Source: Methylococcaceae bacterium (lineage in GTDB: Bacteria; Pseudomonadota; Gammaproteobacteria; Methylococcales; Methylomonadaceae). Taken from it: DNA of 64,000 bases. The notes beneath the pieces were generated by a model. The model was given only the letters and a program-made list of their open reading frames with translations. It ran no database searches and was not told the DNA's origin. Shown piece by piece: positions 1-8,502 of this stretch (within the stretch, counting starts at the first letter, position 1; each line of letters begins with the position of its first letter). Position numbers and translations under genes: made by a program. The stretch spans positions 112,163 to 176,162 of the forward strand of contig JADKAL010000008.1 in assembly GCA_016715325.1 (NCBI GenBank), read 5' to 3'.

Positions 1-575
1 GTACCGGCTCGACGGTTAAGCATTTCATCAACTATTTAGCCGATATGAAAGCCGATTTCGACGGCGCGGTATCGAGTTCCGAAGGGACCACCGCTTTATT
101 AAAACAAGCCGGCATTCCTGTTCTGGACTTGAATAACGTCGGTACGATCGAGGTTTACGTCGACGGTGCGGACGAAATTAACCCGAATAAACAATTGATT
201 AAAGGCGGCGGCGCCGCGTTGACCCGTGAAAAAATCATTGCAGCCGCCAGCAAAACCTTCGTTTGTATTGCTGACGGCACCAAACGTGTCGATGTGTTGG
301 GAAAATTTCCGTTACCGATTGAAGTTATCCCGATGGCGCGCAGTTATGTTGCACGGGAAATGGTCAAGTTGGGCGGTCAACCGGTTTGGCGGGAAAACTG
401 CGTTACCGATAACGGCAACCAAATTATCGATGTCCATAATCTGACTATTTTGGAACCGATCAAAATGGAGCAAGCCATCAATAACATCACCGGTGTGGTT
501 GCTGTGGGTATCTTCGCGATGCGTCCAGCGGATATTTGCATGGTGAGCGTCGGGGAGGAGATTATTACGTTTTAA
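1..575 (+). CDS. rpiA: Ribose-5-phosphate isomerase A, 3' part (truncated by window edge)
   Basis: Cytosolic isomerase interconverting ribose 5-phosphate and ribulose 5-phosphate in the non-oxidative pentose phosphate pathway. The frame is already open at base 3 and reads TGSTVKHFI, the substrate-binding loop normally found near residue 28, so only about 25 N-terminal residues are missing. Further family motifs are SSEGTT, DGADEI (catalytic Asp region) and [11 protein letters not shown] (catalytic Lys/Glu region). The C-terminus is natural, with a TAA followed by a hairpin terminator. The gene converges on the type II secretion operon. The first ATG inside the window (45) is not the true start. 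Confidence 0.95.
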   Translation, partial: TGSTVKHFINYLADMKADFDGAVSSSEGTTALLKQAGIPVLDLNNVGTIEVYVDGADEINPNKQLIKGGGAALTREKIIAAASKTFVCIADGTKRVDVLGKFPLPIEVIPMARSYVAREMVKLGGQPVWRENCVTDNGNQIIDVHNLTILEPIKMEQAINNITGVVAVGIFAMRPADICMVSVGEEIITF

Positions 576-616
576 GTTTTCGTAATAAATCGAACCTGAT
601 TTTCATTTCAAAAAAA

Positions 617-640
617 AAAGGGCTGATTTATCAGCCCTTT
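617..640. terminator. Bidirectional rho-independent terminator between rpiA and gspD
   Basis: A perfect 10-bp stem (AAAGGGCTGA / TCAGCCCTTT) with a 4-base loop is flanked by an A-run on the left and TTTTT on the right, so it can terminate both convergent genes (rpiA from the left, gspD from the right). Confidence 0.9.
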
Positions 641-663
641 GTTTTTACATTGAAAACTGCTGC

Positions 664-2898
664 TTACCAGTCTCTAGCTCGCCACCAATCGCCTTTTTTC
701 CTTGGTTTGGTTGCGTCGTAATAGATACCTGAGAGTTTTCTCTTAAACTCATCGGTAACAATGCGAGCATCCTGTCTTGTTTTAACGACACGAGGTGTTA
801 TCAATACCACTAATTCAGTTCTATCGTCCTTTTTATCAGTCGAACCAAACAGAGGGCCAATCAAAGGGATTTCGTGTAATAAAGGGATGCCACTCTTATT
901 ATTCGTATTGTTGTTCGTAATAAGTCCACCTAAAGCGATGGTTTCACCGTCCCTCACAGCGACACTGCTTTCAATTTCTTTTTTATTAATAGTCGGTGTG
1001 GAAGTAACCCCGATAGTGGTTTCTATAACGTTACTGACTTGTTGCAAAATATCCATGATAACCATGCCATTCGAGTTGACTCGGGGGGTGACTTCCAAGA
1101 TAACGCCGGTATCTTTATATTGGATCTGGTTAGCTTGGGCAAAGCCGGTGTTATTGTCAGTGCCGGTGCTGGCTATCGCGTTTGAAAGTGTACTCGTTTG
1201 AATGGGGACTTGATCGCCGATGTTTATTTTGGCTTCTTGGTTATTGAGCACCATAAGGGAAGGTGACGATACGATTTTAATGTTATTAAGATCGGCTTGC
1301 GCCGTTAATAAGGCTTTTACAGAGCCTGAATTATAAATAGTACTTAGTCCGCCTGTTGCTGCTGCGGTAATGGGGCTGGCTAACGCTGATGCCAATGGTG
1401 TGTTTTTATCTCCAACAGCCGCGCTACTTCCTACAGCTTCACCGCTGCTATTGGAAAAATACCATTTCAAGCCGTATTTTAGGTCGTCTTTTAAGGTAAC
1501 TTCGGCAATAGTCGCATCGATTAAAACTTGGAGCGGCATGATGTCCAGTTGCTTAATGACAGGTAATATTTTCGAATACTCCTGAGGCGTCGCCGTAATA
1601 ATTATCGAATTATTAGCGATATCGGCAACGATACTGATGTCGTTGTCTTTATTGCCGCCACCGCTACTGCCGGAACTTGATTTACTCGTCTTATTTTTCT
1701 TTCGGCTAGTCGACGACGAAGAGCCGGATGATGAGGACGCGGTATTATTGGGTTGCGATGAGTCGCCCGGCGTTTTGTTGCTGACTTCCGCCGATTTTCT
1801 ACCTGCAGCAACTTTAGCGGATTTATCGCGCGGACCGGCACCGGTGAAAATTTCATTAAGTGTTCCCGCTAGTTCTTCCGCATCCATGTGCTGAACGCGA
1901 TAAACATTAATACCGCCGCCGGATTCGATATTGGCTCTATCTAATCTGTAAATCCAGTTTTCGACGTCCTTGAGGTAACTGGCTTGTTGGGTAATTGCCA
2001 ATACGGCATTCATTCGCTCAATGGGCAGAAAGCTGAAAAATTCATTTTCTTCTTTACCGGACGAGGTGTTAAATACGGTTTCCAACTCTTCAATGATTTT
2101 GTCGGGTTCAACGTGGCTTAAAGGGAATAAGGCAAAGGAACGGCCTCTCAACATATCGATATCGAAAGTGTCGACCATGTCCATCACGCGAGCCAATTCG
2201 TCGGCTGTTCCGGAAACAGTTAGTGTGTTGCGACTGCTGTCCACATTGAGGATGGTTTTTTCATGGACCAACGGTTTTAGGATGTCCGCGATTTCCTGCG
2301 CGGCGACATAACGGATCGGCACTACCCGCGTTTGAAAGCCTGTACTACCGCCTGCTATTGTAGAGCTATACAACGCTTCCGTTTTCGGCTCGATATGGTA
2401 AATCTTACCGTCCTTGACGAGCGCGGCATTATTCATTCCCAGCACCATTTCCAAAGTCGGAAGCAGTTCTTCTTTGGTTAGCGGCTCGGTGGTGTTGAGG
2501 GTGACTTTGCCGGTCACTTTAGGGCTTAACACGTAGTTTTGACCCAAAATATCGCTCAAGATGACTTTAGCCACCTCGCCCAAATCGGCGTCGTCGAAAT
2601 TTAAACTGTAAGTGCCAGGACCGCCGGATTTTGTCCGTCGATGAGTTTCCGTTCTAGGCGCAAATTTGTCTTTGGACGGATAAAATTCGACTTTCGATTT
2701 TAAAGCTTCATTACCCGGCGTTTTGTTTTCCAATTCTTTAAAGGCAACACTATTTTCAAGACTACTGTTTTCTTCCTTCAGAACCGGCGTTAAAGGTATT
2801 TTCGCGCTTCGTTTGGGCGGCAATAACTCGCAGCTCGCAAGCGCAAGCGATGTTAGGATTAAACAGCCAGCCTTGGTTAGGTTACTGAAATTGTTCAT
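664..2898 (-). CDS. gspD: Type II secretion system secretin GspD, predicted lipoprotein
   Basis: Outer-membrane secretin forming the type II secretion exit channel. The 744-residue protein has an N0 domain (SLNFDDADLGEVAKVIL), N1-N3 repeats and a C-terminal secretin domain with the VPIQTST gate region and a conserved end (GIPLLHEIPLIGPLF, ELVVLITPRVV). The ATG at 2898 is preferred over the longer frame because it places a short basic n-region, a hydrophobic stretch and the lipobox LASC correctly, which predicts lipidation. A Ser/Lys/Gly-rich low-complexity insertion of roughly 50 residues sits inside the N3 region. The start overlaps gspC by 17 bases. It is the last gene of the operon; no gspS pilotin is seen. 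Confidence 0.93.
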   Translation of the reverse strand: MNNFSNLTKAGCLILTSLALASCELLPPKRSAKIPLTPVLKEENSSLENSVAFKELENKTPGNEALKSKVEFYPSKDKFAPRTETHRRTKSGGPGTYSLNFDDADLGEVAKVILSDILGQNYVLSPKVTGKVTLNTTEPLTKEELLPTLEMVLGMNNAALVKDGKIYHIEPKTEALYSSTIAGGSTGFQTRVVPIRYVAAQEIADILKPLVHEKTILNVDSSRNTLTVSGTADELARVMDMVDTFDIDMLRGRSFALFPLSHVEPDKIIEELETVFNTSSGKEENEFFSFLPIERMNAVLAITQQASYLKDVENWIYRLDRANIESGGGINVYRVQHMDAEELAGTLNEIFTGAGPRDKSAKVAAGRKSAEVSNKTPGDSSQPNNTASSSSGSSSSTSRKKNKTSKSSSGSSGGGNKDNDISIVADIANNSIIITATPQEYSKILPVIKQLDIMPLQVLIDATIAEVTLKDDLKYGLKWYFSNSSGEAVGSSAAVGDKNTPLASALASPITAAATGGLSTIYNSGSVKALLTAQADLNNIKIVSSPSLMVLNNQEAKINIGDQVPIQTSTLSNAIASTGTDNNTGFAQANQIQYKDTGVILEVTPRVNSNGMVIMDILQQVSNVIETTIGVTSTPTINKKEIESSVAVRDGETIALGGLITNNNTNNKSGIPLLHEIPLIGPLFGSTDKKDDRTELVVLITPRVVKTRQDARIVTDEFKRKLSGIYYDATKPRKKGDWWRARDW

Positions 2899-3622
2899 TC
2901 TCGTTATTCTCGAAATATGTTTCACTGGATTCATCGGGGATAAGTTCGGGTTCAAGTACGGGTTCGATTTCTTCCGGACTCGGTTCGGGGATCGGTACGG
3001 GTATTTGTTCGGGATTCGGCACCGGCGGTTGCTGTCCGGGTATTAACGGTTGCGGCGGTTGTCCCGGAATCTGCTGAGGAGCAAGCGCAGAATTGTCGCC
3101 GGTATTTGCTGCTGTTTTCGGTTTAGGCTTTCTCAACGGCAATTCTTTCTTTTGATCGCCTTGACTGAGAACGACTTTGTCTTTTTCAATTTCCGTTAGT
3201 TTCCAGCCGTCGATCTCGACGTCTTTGGTGAGCTTGCGGAAATTATCCTTTGCTACTTTGGCCGAAGTCCGGCTTAACAAGGCGTAAAGTCCTTTTTTAT
3301 TCGTATAAACACCGTTCAATACCCAATTAAAAGGTTGATTAGCAGCTACAACAGGCTTTGTTTCATTCGTGTTAGATTCGGCCACCGGTCTTCTGCCCGC
3401 AATGAAAAGCGGACGGGTAACCAATTCCACATAGCTGGTTTCAGGTAGCTTGGTGAGTTCAATAGTCGGTAACTCGACGGCTGAGTTTGACTTTTTATCG
3501 GGCGCTTGAATCGAGGATAGCAACTGTTTCTGCGCATAAATAGCGTATATCCATTCGCAAACGATGATGAAACATAAGCCTGCACAGACAGCGGCAAGGA
3601 ATTTGATAAGCTTTAAGTTCAT
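2882..3622 (-). CDS. gspC: Type II secretion inner-membrane clamp protein, GspC-like
   Basis: Probable GspC-type component linking the inner-membrane platform to the secretin. The 246-residue protein has an N-terminal membrane segment (about residues 7-29), a short periplasmic linker with the RPLF...RRP motif seen in GspC/GspN-like proteins, an HR/PilP-like domain (VLNGVYTNKKGLYALLS ... DGWKLTEIEKDKVVLS) and a long Pro/Glu-rich tail. The tail is Pro-Gln then Pro-Glu repeats and replaces the PDZ or coiled-coil domain of classical GspC. Its position directly before gspD supports the call. It could also be named GspN in some schemes. It overlaps gspM by 4 bases and gspD by 17. Confidence 0.75.
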   Translation of the reverse strand: MNLKLIKFLAAVCAGLCFIIVCEWIYAIYAQKQLLSSIQAPDKKSNSAVELPTIELTKLPETSYVELVTRPLFIAGRRPVAESNTNETKPVVAANQPFNWVLNGVYTNKKGLYALLSRTSAKVAKDNFRKLTKDVEIDGWKLTEIEKDKVVLSQGDQKKELPLRKPKPKTAANTGDNSALAPQQIPGQPPQPLIPGQQPPVPNPEQIPVPIPEPSPEEIEPVLEPELIPDESSETYFENNENEQFQ

Positions 3623-4206
3623 TGGGTCTGCGCTCTCATAAAGCCGATCGCCTGAAAATTGATGTTCAGACCGTTACTGGGTTCGATTTGGCGGGTAATC
3701 CGGTTACGTACACTGCGCATCGGTCTGATGTCCAGTTGGTCGATCACGATCAATGGCGTTGCTGTTTCCAGTTTATAAAGAACGGAACGCAAGACTTCAA
3801 TATTGCCGGTCATTCTGACACTGACTGTGATCCGGTTGAAATTATCTTTATTGTTGGGTGGGAGCACTTGCGTACTGCTAAGTTGGCCGCCTGCTTGCAC
3901 AATGGCTTGTTTGATGAACTCCTGCATTTGCGCTGAAGCCAGAGCGCTTGTCCCCTGATTATTGAAATAACCTTGATCTTGATGCTGCTGTTTAATCGCA
4001 TCTATATTGGCGACGACCGCATCCTTTCCCGCCAAAATCCGCTCGTATTTTTTTAAGGTAAACGCCAAATTTTCTTTGGTTTCATTCAGCTCGAGACCTT
4101 TGCCGACAATCGGAACGACTATCGCCAAGATAAAAAGCAGGACAACTAAAACCAACAGCCCGACAGCCAGCCAGCGTTGTGCTTTAGGATTTTCAGTCAG
4201 TTCCAT
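3619..4206 (-). CDS. gspM: Type II secretion protein GspM (PilO-like)
   Basis: Inner-membrane platform protein that pairs with GspL. The 195-residue product has a short cytoplasmic tail, one membrane helix (LAVGLLVLVVLLFILAIVVP), a coiled-coil stretch and a C-terminal ferredoxin-like fold typical of the GspM subtype b/PilO group. The ATG at 4206 is chosen because GGAGGAG lies just upstream of it; the longer open frame has no such signal. It overlaps the 3' end of gspL by 14 bases, suggesting translational coupling. Confidence 0.85.
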   Translation of the reverse strand: MELTENPKAQRWLAVGLLVLVVLLFILAIVVPIVGKGLELNETKENLAFTLKKYERILAGKDAVVANIDAIKQQHQDQGYFNNQGTSALASAQMQEFIKQAIVQAGGQLSSTQVLPPNNKDNFNRITVSVRMTGNIEVLRSVLYKLETATPLIVIDQLDIRPMRSVRNRITRQIEPSNGLNINFQAIGFMRAQTQ

Positions 4207-5308
4207 TTTTATCTCCTCCAGCTTTCGTAATATCAACAGTAATTTGGAAGCGTTCCTGCTTACTGACATTATCGCGGGTTACCGGCGATACGAACTTGGC
4301 ATTTGCAAAAATATCGGAGGCTTCCAATACCGAAATCAGCGTTGAAGCGGCGGGCGATTCGCCTTGTATTTGTAATTGACCGCTGGCGTATTGCGCATAA
4401 GCCAGCCAAGTATCGTCTTTAATCAATTTGCTCAATGTGTCCAAAACGGCGACAACGGGGGGCTTTTCGGTTTTTTTATCGATTAATAATTTGGTTTCAT
4501 TGACCAGGGCATCGACTTCCGCTTGTAATGATTTTATGTTTTTAGCTTCTTTTTCAATGCTATCGATCTTGTTTTGAAGCGCATTGACCGAGCGATATTC
4601 AAACCAAACCGGCAAAGCTAACGCCGTGATGAAAAGTATCGCCACTAAACCGATGAGCGCTGCGTGAATTAACTGAGCGGTTTTATCGGTTTTTTCACGC
4701 AATTCTTCCGGTAATAGGTTGTATTCATCATCGTCCAGCTCAAGCTCGTTAGGCGACTCTTCGTAATCGACGAATTTCGGCGCCATTCCAAATGCTTTGA
4801 TGTCTTGATAAAAACTATCCAATGTCGGTTTTGGCGTCAGAATCAACATGACTCGGATTTGCCCCGGCTCGTTGGCGACATTCAAAGTTTTTACAGAATA
4901 ATAAGCCTGTTCGGGACTGAAAGGGGAGAAACGCGAAAGTTCGTATGTCACCACTTGGTAAAGGTTTTCCTTAGCGGCGCTTGGCAAGGAAAGTTCTTTT
5001 TGAATGGCAAATTGGCGAGTTAATCGAAATATCAGATCGGCTTTGGAAAACCGTTCGTCCGAGGCTAGCATGTCTTTGTATTTGGCTATGCCCGATTCAT
5101 CGCGGTCGAATTTTCCAAGCGCTTCTTCTCTGCCTTCAGTCCAGTAACTAAGGTCGAATTGATTTTCTATTGGACGGACGATTAGCGTACCGTGCTGATT
5201 TATAACAAGTTGTTTAATTCTATCGGGAACGAGAAAAATGAGTTCGCGTTTCCACCAGCGGAAGAATTTTTTGTAATCCAGCTCAATCGATGAGTTCAGG
5301 TTCGGCAT
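4193..5308 (-). CDS. gspL: Type II secretion protein GspL (PilM/PilN-like)
   Basis: Inner-membrane assembly protein that recruits the GspE ATPase. The 371-residue protein has an actin-like cytoplasmic part, here reduced (about residues 25-180), an acidic linker (ELELDDDEYNLLPEE), a single membrane helix around 215-240 (LIGLVAILFITALALPVWF), a coiled coil and a PilN-like periplasmic domain. The cytoplasmic part is less conserved than in Escherichia or Vibrio GspL, but the gene's place between gspK and gspM and the architecture fix the identity. It overlaps gspK by 26 bases. Confidence 0.85.
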   Translation of the reverse strand: MPNLNSSIELDYKKFFRWWKRELIFLVPDRIKQLVINQHGTLIVRPIENQFDLSYWTEGREEALGKFDRDESGIAKYKDMLASDERFSKADLIFRLTRQFAIQKELSLPSAAKENLYQVVTYELSRFSPFSPEQAYYSVKTLNVANEPGQIRVMLILTPKPTLDSFYQDIKAFGMAPKFVDYEESPNELELDDDEYNLLPEELREKTDKTAQLIHAALIGLVAILFITALALPVWFEYRSVNALQNKIDSIEKEAKNIKSLQAEVDALVNETKLLIDKKTEKPPVVAVLDTLSKLIKDDTWLAYAQYASGQLQIQGESPAASTLISVLEASDIFANAKFVSPVTRDNVSKQERFQITVDITKAGGDKNGTD

Positions 5309-6326
5309 ATTCTTTTACGAGTAATTCACTCATTTCGTCGCTAAATAAGGGTTCTTGGTGTGCCGGATTGCGTCGCCACTTTAAAATTTTAAAAGCACTT
5401 GTTTGAGATGCATCGGCTGCAAAAACTTGATTGCCTCCAGACTTAGCAACGATTGCGGAGATGACCGCGCTGGTTTCGTCCTGCATCCGGGCTTCTGAAA
5501 TAATGGTTACGGTTTCATTACCGCCTGCAACCGAGCCTCCGGATTTCAATAATGTCGATGGAAACTCCGGTGCAGGTTGCTCGGTCTTCGCGCTTTCAAG
5601 TCTAGATGCAACATAGGTTTCTATCAAGCCGGCATCTAGTCCGGGTAGTAAATTCAATACTTTAGTTGTTGCTTGTTTCAGGTTAACCTGTGCTTGGCTT
5701 GAATAAACCGTGATTACCGGCTCTAGCCAGTTATACAAACGATCATCCATTCCTAATACCATCTGCAACTCTTCCATTGTCTGAAAAGGTTTGTTTCGAG
5801 GTTGATATTTTAATCCGGCTTTCCGGTATTCTCTTTTTTCAGCGCCGTCGATATTAAGCAAGTCGTCCGGGTCTCGCCAATCCATAATTGCACCGATGAT
5901 TTTGGGCTGACGATCTTCATCGACAGGCGATTGCGCCATCAGACTTTGCAATAAAGCTAAATTTGCTTTGTTGATGTTAATTTTCCCGGCTTCGGAAATG
6001 AGTCTTAAGCGGACTTGCGTATCGCCGAAATCCACCTGATAAATATTTCCATCGGCCCGCCAGCGTTTGTTCTGGTCCGTACTTAGTAACATCATTTCGG
6101 CATAAGCGATGCCGGCTTCCGCTGCTGCTGCGGCGGCGGCATTATCTTTAATCCCAGCCGTGATAGTCGATTCTCTTCGCATCGTTAAGGCAAAACTGCC
6201 TGCCATGATGGTTAAAAGACTCAATACCCAAAGCACAAGGATTAAAGCGAATCCTTTTTTTGTTGATTTTACAACAGAATGGGATGATTTCCTAACAAAG
6301 GGGATAGGGTTGGCGTTGCGCTTCAC
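5283..6326 (-). CDS. gspK: Type II secretion minor pseudopilin GspK
   Basis: Minor pseudopilin capping the pseudopilus tip. The 347-residue preprotein has a 24-residue basic leader ending KKG, then the N-methylation helix FALILVLWVLSLLTI. Unlike other pseudopilins, GspK lacks Glu at +5 of the mature protein; leucine occupies that place here, as the family expects. The large alpha-helical domain contains helix-hairpin-helix-like GKININKANLALLQSL and a second NLKQATTKVLNLLPG. The start is a GTG that overlaps the gspJ stop by one base. Confidence 0.92.
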   Translation of the reverse strand: MKRNANPIPFVRKSSHSVVKSTKKGFALILVLWVLSLLTIMAGSFALTMRRESTITAGIKDNAAAAAAAEAGIAYAEMMLLSTDQNKRWRADGNIYQVDFGDTQVRLRLISEAGKININKANLALLQSLMAQSPVDEDRQPKIIGAIMDWRDPDDLLNIDGAEKREYRKAGLKYQPRNKPFQTMEELQMVLGMDDRLYNWLEPVITVYSSQAQVNLKQATTKVLNLLPGLDAGLIETYVASRLESAKTEQPAPEFPSTLLKSGGSVAGGNETVTIISEARMQDETSAVISAIVAKSGGNQVFAADASQTSAFKILKWRRNPAHQEPLFSDEMSELLVKEYAEPELID

Positions 6327-7036
6327 TACTGATCACCCGGAAAGGAATTGTTTTCTAAACCGGCCGCTTCCGCTTGCGCTTGCTCTTCATCGGACTGACC
6401 TGTATTACTCGAGTCTGAAGATTGACCGGTAAACTTCATATCGAAAAGCATGTCGGGCCAATAACTGCCGTCGTCGCGTTCTATCTTGATTTTGACCAAG
6501 CGCGGTTGCGATTCTTGTTGCCAAACATCCTGCCAATAGCCTTCGCCTTGAATATCGTCCGAACCGAAATAGCTGAGCGAGAAACTGCTGACATGATTTA
6601 ATAACGTAACCTCTTCCTTGCGCCATTCTTCGCCTTCAGCCGACGGGAAAAAGGGTGTTATGGACACTTGAATGGATTGGCCTTCGTCGTCCTTCATTAA
6701 TTTTAGTGAAAATAGCTGTAAACCGGTTTTTTTGGCGCTGGCGGGAAACGAAGAAACAAATTGGATTTCGTCGTGTTTTCCTTGAAAAGCGAATACGCGG
6801 CTGTCCTTTTCGCTAAAGTCGTCCCATAACGGCAGGGCGGTGGTGAGATGATGCTGAAAAAATTGATAAACAACCGCAGCATCGTTAACTTCCGCAATTT
6901 TATCTTCTCCTTTTTGCCAGCTTTCCGCACAGGTTTTCATGCTGCTAAATAGCAAAACCACCATGATGCCGAGTAGCGTCATGGCAATCAGCACCTCGAT
7001 TAAAGTAAATCCGGCGTTAATTTTGCGAAGAGACAT
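6326..7036 (-). CDS. gspJ: Type II secretion minor pseudopilin GspJ
   Basis: Minor pseudopilin of the tip complex (GspI-J-K). The 236-residue preprotein has leader MSLRKINAG and the type IV pilin helix FTLIEVLIAMTLLGIMVVLLF with Glu at +5, followed by a globular domain rich in aromatic residues and a Gln/Glu/Ser-rich tail. It overlaps gspI by 20 bases and abuts gspK, so the minor pseudopilins are probably translated in a coupled fashion. Confidence 0.92.
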   Translation of the reverse strand: MSLRKINAGFTLIEVLIAMTLLGIMVVLLFSSMKTCAESWQKGEDKIAEVNDAAVVYQFFQHHLTTALPLWDDFSEKDSRVFAFQGKHDEIQFVSSFPASAKKTGLQLFSLKLMKDDEGQSIQVSITPFFPSAEGEEWRKEEVTLLNHVSSFSLSYFGSDDIQGEGYWQDVWQQESQPRLVKIKIERDDGSYWPDMLFDMKFTGQSSDSSNTGQSDEEQAQAEAAGLENNSFPGDQ

Positions 7037-7448
7037 TGTTTTTAGGCGCCAGTTTTAACGTTGCAATTTGTAGTTGACGGTTATCGCTATCGTCGCCGTC
7101 GCCCCATTCCACGATAGCGTTGACTTTATAGAGCTCGGCAGTTACATTTTTAGGATCGATAGCTTCACCTGTTATCGTGTAGGGGCGGATGTTTAAAGAC
7201 CAATGGTATTTGTCGTTTTCGATGCCTGTGCTTTGATGATCTTTGAGGGTGATTTCGGTACCGGCTTTAGCAACGAGCGATTCGGCAATTTGTACGGCAA
7301 CGGTATAGTCTTCAGCGGTTATGGCGGTTTTGACGCCGCCGGAAAAAATGTTGAGCATGATGCCTAAAGACAACGATAGAATCGAAAAGGCGATCAGAAT
7401 TTCTAAAAGCGAAAATCCGTTTTGCCGGGACGGCTTACTTGTTTTCAA
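7017..7448 (-). CDS. gspI: Type II secretion minor pseudopilin GspI
   Basis: Minor pseudopilin. The 143-residue preprotein has leader MKTSKPSRQNG and pilin helix FSLLEILIAFSILSLSLGIML with Glu at +5. The C-terminal domain contains the usual VEWGDG-type segment of GspI proteins. The start codon lies inside the end of gspH (14-base overlap). Confidence 0.92.
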   Translation of the reverse strand: MKTSKPSRQNGFSLLEILIAFSILSLSLGIMLNIFSGGVKTAITAEDYTVAVQIAESLVAKAGTEITLKDHQSTGIENDKYHWSLNIRPYTITGEAIDPKNVTAELYKVNAIVEWGDGDDSDNRQLQIATLKLAPKNNVSSQN

Positions 7449-7968
7449 GTTCGATTTGTCCGGTTAGCCAATTGATGTCGATTTGCCAAAGAACGCCGTT
7501 TCGCTCCAGTTTGATTCGTCCGCCGGTGGATGAGCCGTCTGGAAAGAAGCGTATTCCGGCTTCACCCTCACCGTTTAGTTCTTCCTGAGCCGTTACCACG
7601 GTGAGCTCGATGTTTTCGGGAAGGGTGAAAACTTTATCGCGTCCACTAACGGTGTAGCTGTTCTCATTCAAGTTGAGCAACACAGTCGTTTCTTCATGCG
7701 CTATTAGCGCTTGACCTTTTGCAAAACGTAAGGCCGAAACCAAGTCCCTGGCGGCCGATTGATGGCCGGTGGCGTCGTTCCCGGAGTTGATATTCAGTCC
7801 GATGACCGAAAATCCCAAAATAACGAGAAATAACACTAACAACAGCTCCAATAAGGTAAAGCCTTGTTGGTTAGAAGTTGTTTTGACACAGTTAAACCGA
7901 AAATTCGACCGGCGATATTCCTCAGCGATTCTTATACGATGTTGATTATGCGAACGGTAAGACGACAT
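7435..7968 (-). CDS. gspH: Type II secretion minor pseudopilin GspH with unusually long leader
   Basis: Minor pseudopilin with the cleavage motif QQG/FTLLELLLVLFLVILGF. The ATG at 7968 gives a 35-residue leader before the processing site. Most pseudopilin leaders are under 15 residues, and no closer in-frame ATG, GTG or TTG is visible. A TTG at 7980 would lengthen it further. The leader contains several Arg and Tyr residues. The C-terminal domain (VSALRFAKGQALIAHEETTVLLNL, GIRFFPDGSSTGGRIKL) is typical of GspH. Confidence 0.88.
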   Translation of the reverse strand: MSSYRSHNQHRIRIAEEYRRSNFRFNCVKTTSNQQGFTLLELLLVLFLVILGFSVIGLNINSGNDATGHQSAARDLVSALRFAKGQALIAHEETTVLLNLNENSYTVSGRDKVFTLPENIELTVVTAQEELNGEGEAGIRFFPDGSSTGGRIKLERNGVLWQIDINWLTGQIELENK

Positions 7969-8061
7969 TGGCGTTATCAAAGAAAAAACCGGGTTTGCAA
8001 TGCTTTCTAAAATAGAGTTGCTAACAAATTACAGCATTCCCGATTTCGCCTCTTGGGTTAT

Positions 8062-8490
8062 TTATTCCCAGCTATTAAGATCTTGGTCCTCGCCTTCGCC
8101 GCCTTCTTTACCGTCCGCGCCGAGCGACGAAATATCGAACTTGCCGTGCTCGCCGGGCGAGGTATATCTATATTCGTTATTCCAGGGGTCGAGCGGTACT
8201 TTGGCTTTTCGTAAGTACGGCCCGTTCCAGCGTTGGATGTCGCCTGGGTTTTCAATCAAGGCATTTAAGCCTTGTTCGGAGGTCGGGTAGCTGCCGACAT
8301 CCAGTTTATACATATCCATTGTTTGAGATAGATCTTCAATTTGGACTTTGGCGGCTCTAACTTTGGATTCGCCCATGTGTTTCATGACTTGCGGCCCTAC
8401 CAGCCCCGCCAACATGGCAATAATGCCGAGTACGACCAATAACTCCAGTAAGGTAAAGCCTTGTTGTTTAAGTGTGTTTTGTTGTTTCAT
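8062..8490 (-). CDS. gspG: Type II secretion major pseudopilin GspG
   Basis: Main subunit of the pseudopilus. The 142-residue preprotein has leader MKQQNTLKQQG and helix FTLLELLVVLGIIAMLAGLVGP with Glu at +5, then the family signature DMYKLDVGSYPTSEQGLNAL, NGPYLRKAKVPLDPW and the calcium-site C-terminal loop (SLGADGKEGGEGEDQDLNSW). The length is normal. It follows gspF by 12 bases, and an 81-base gap separates it from gspH. Confidence 0.96.
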   Translation of the reverse strand: MKQQNTLKQQGFTLLELLVVLGIIAMLAGLVGPQVMKHMGESKVRAAKVQIEDLSQTMDMYKLDVGSYPTSEQGLNALIENPGDIQRWNGPYLRKAKVPLDPWNNEYRYTSPGEHGKFDISSLGADGKEGGEGEDQDLNSWE

Positions 8491-8502
8491 TGTTATTTTC
8501 CG

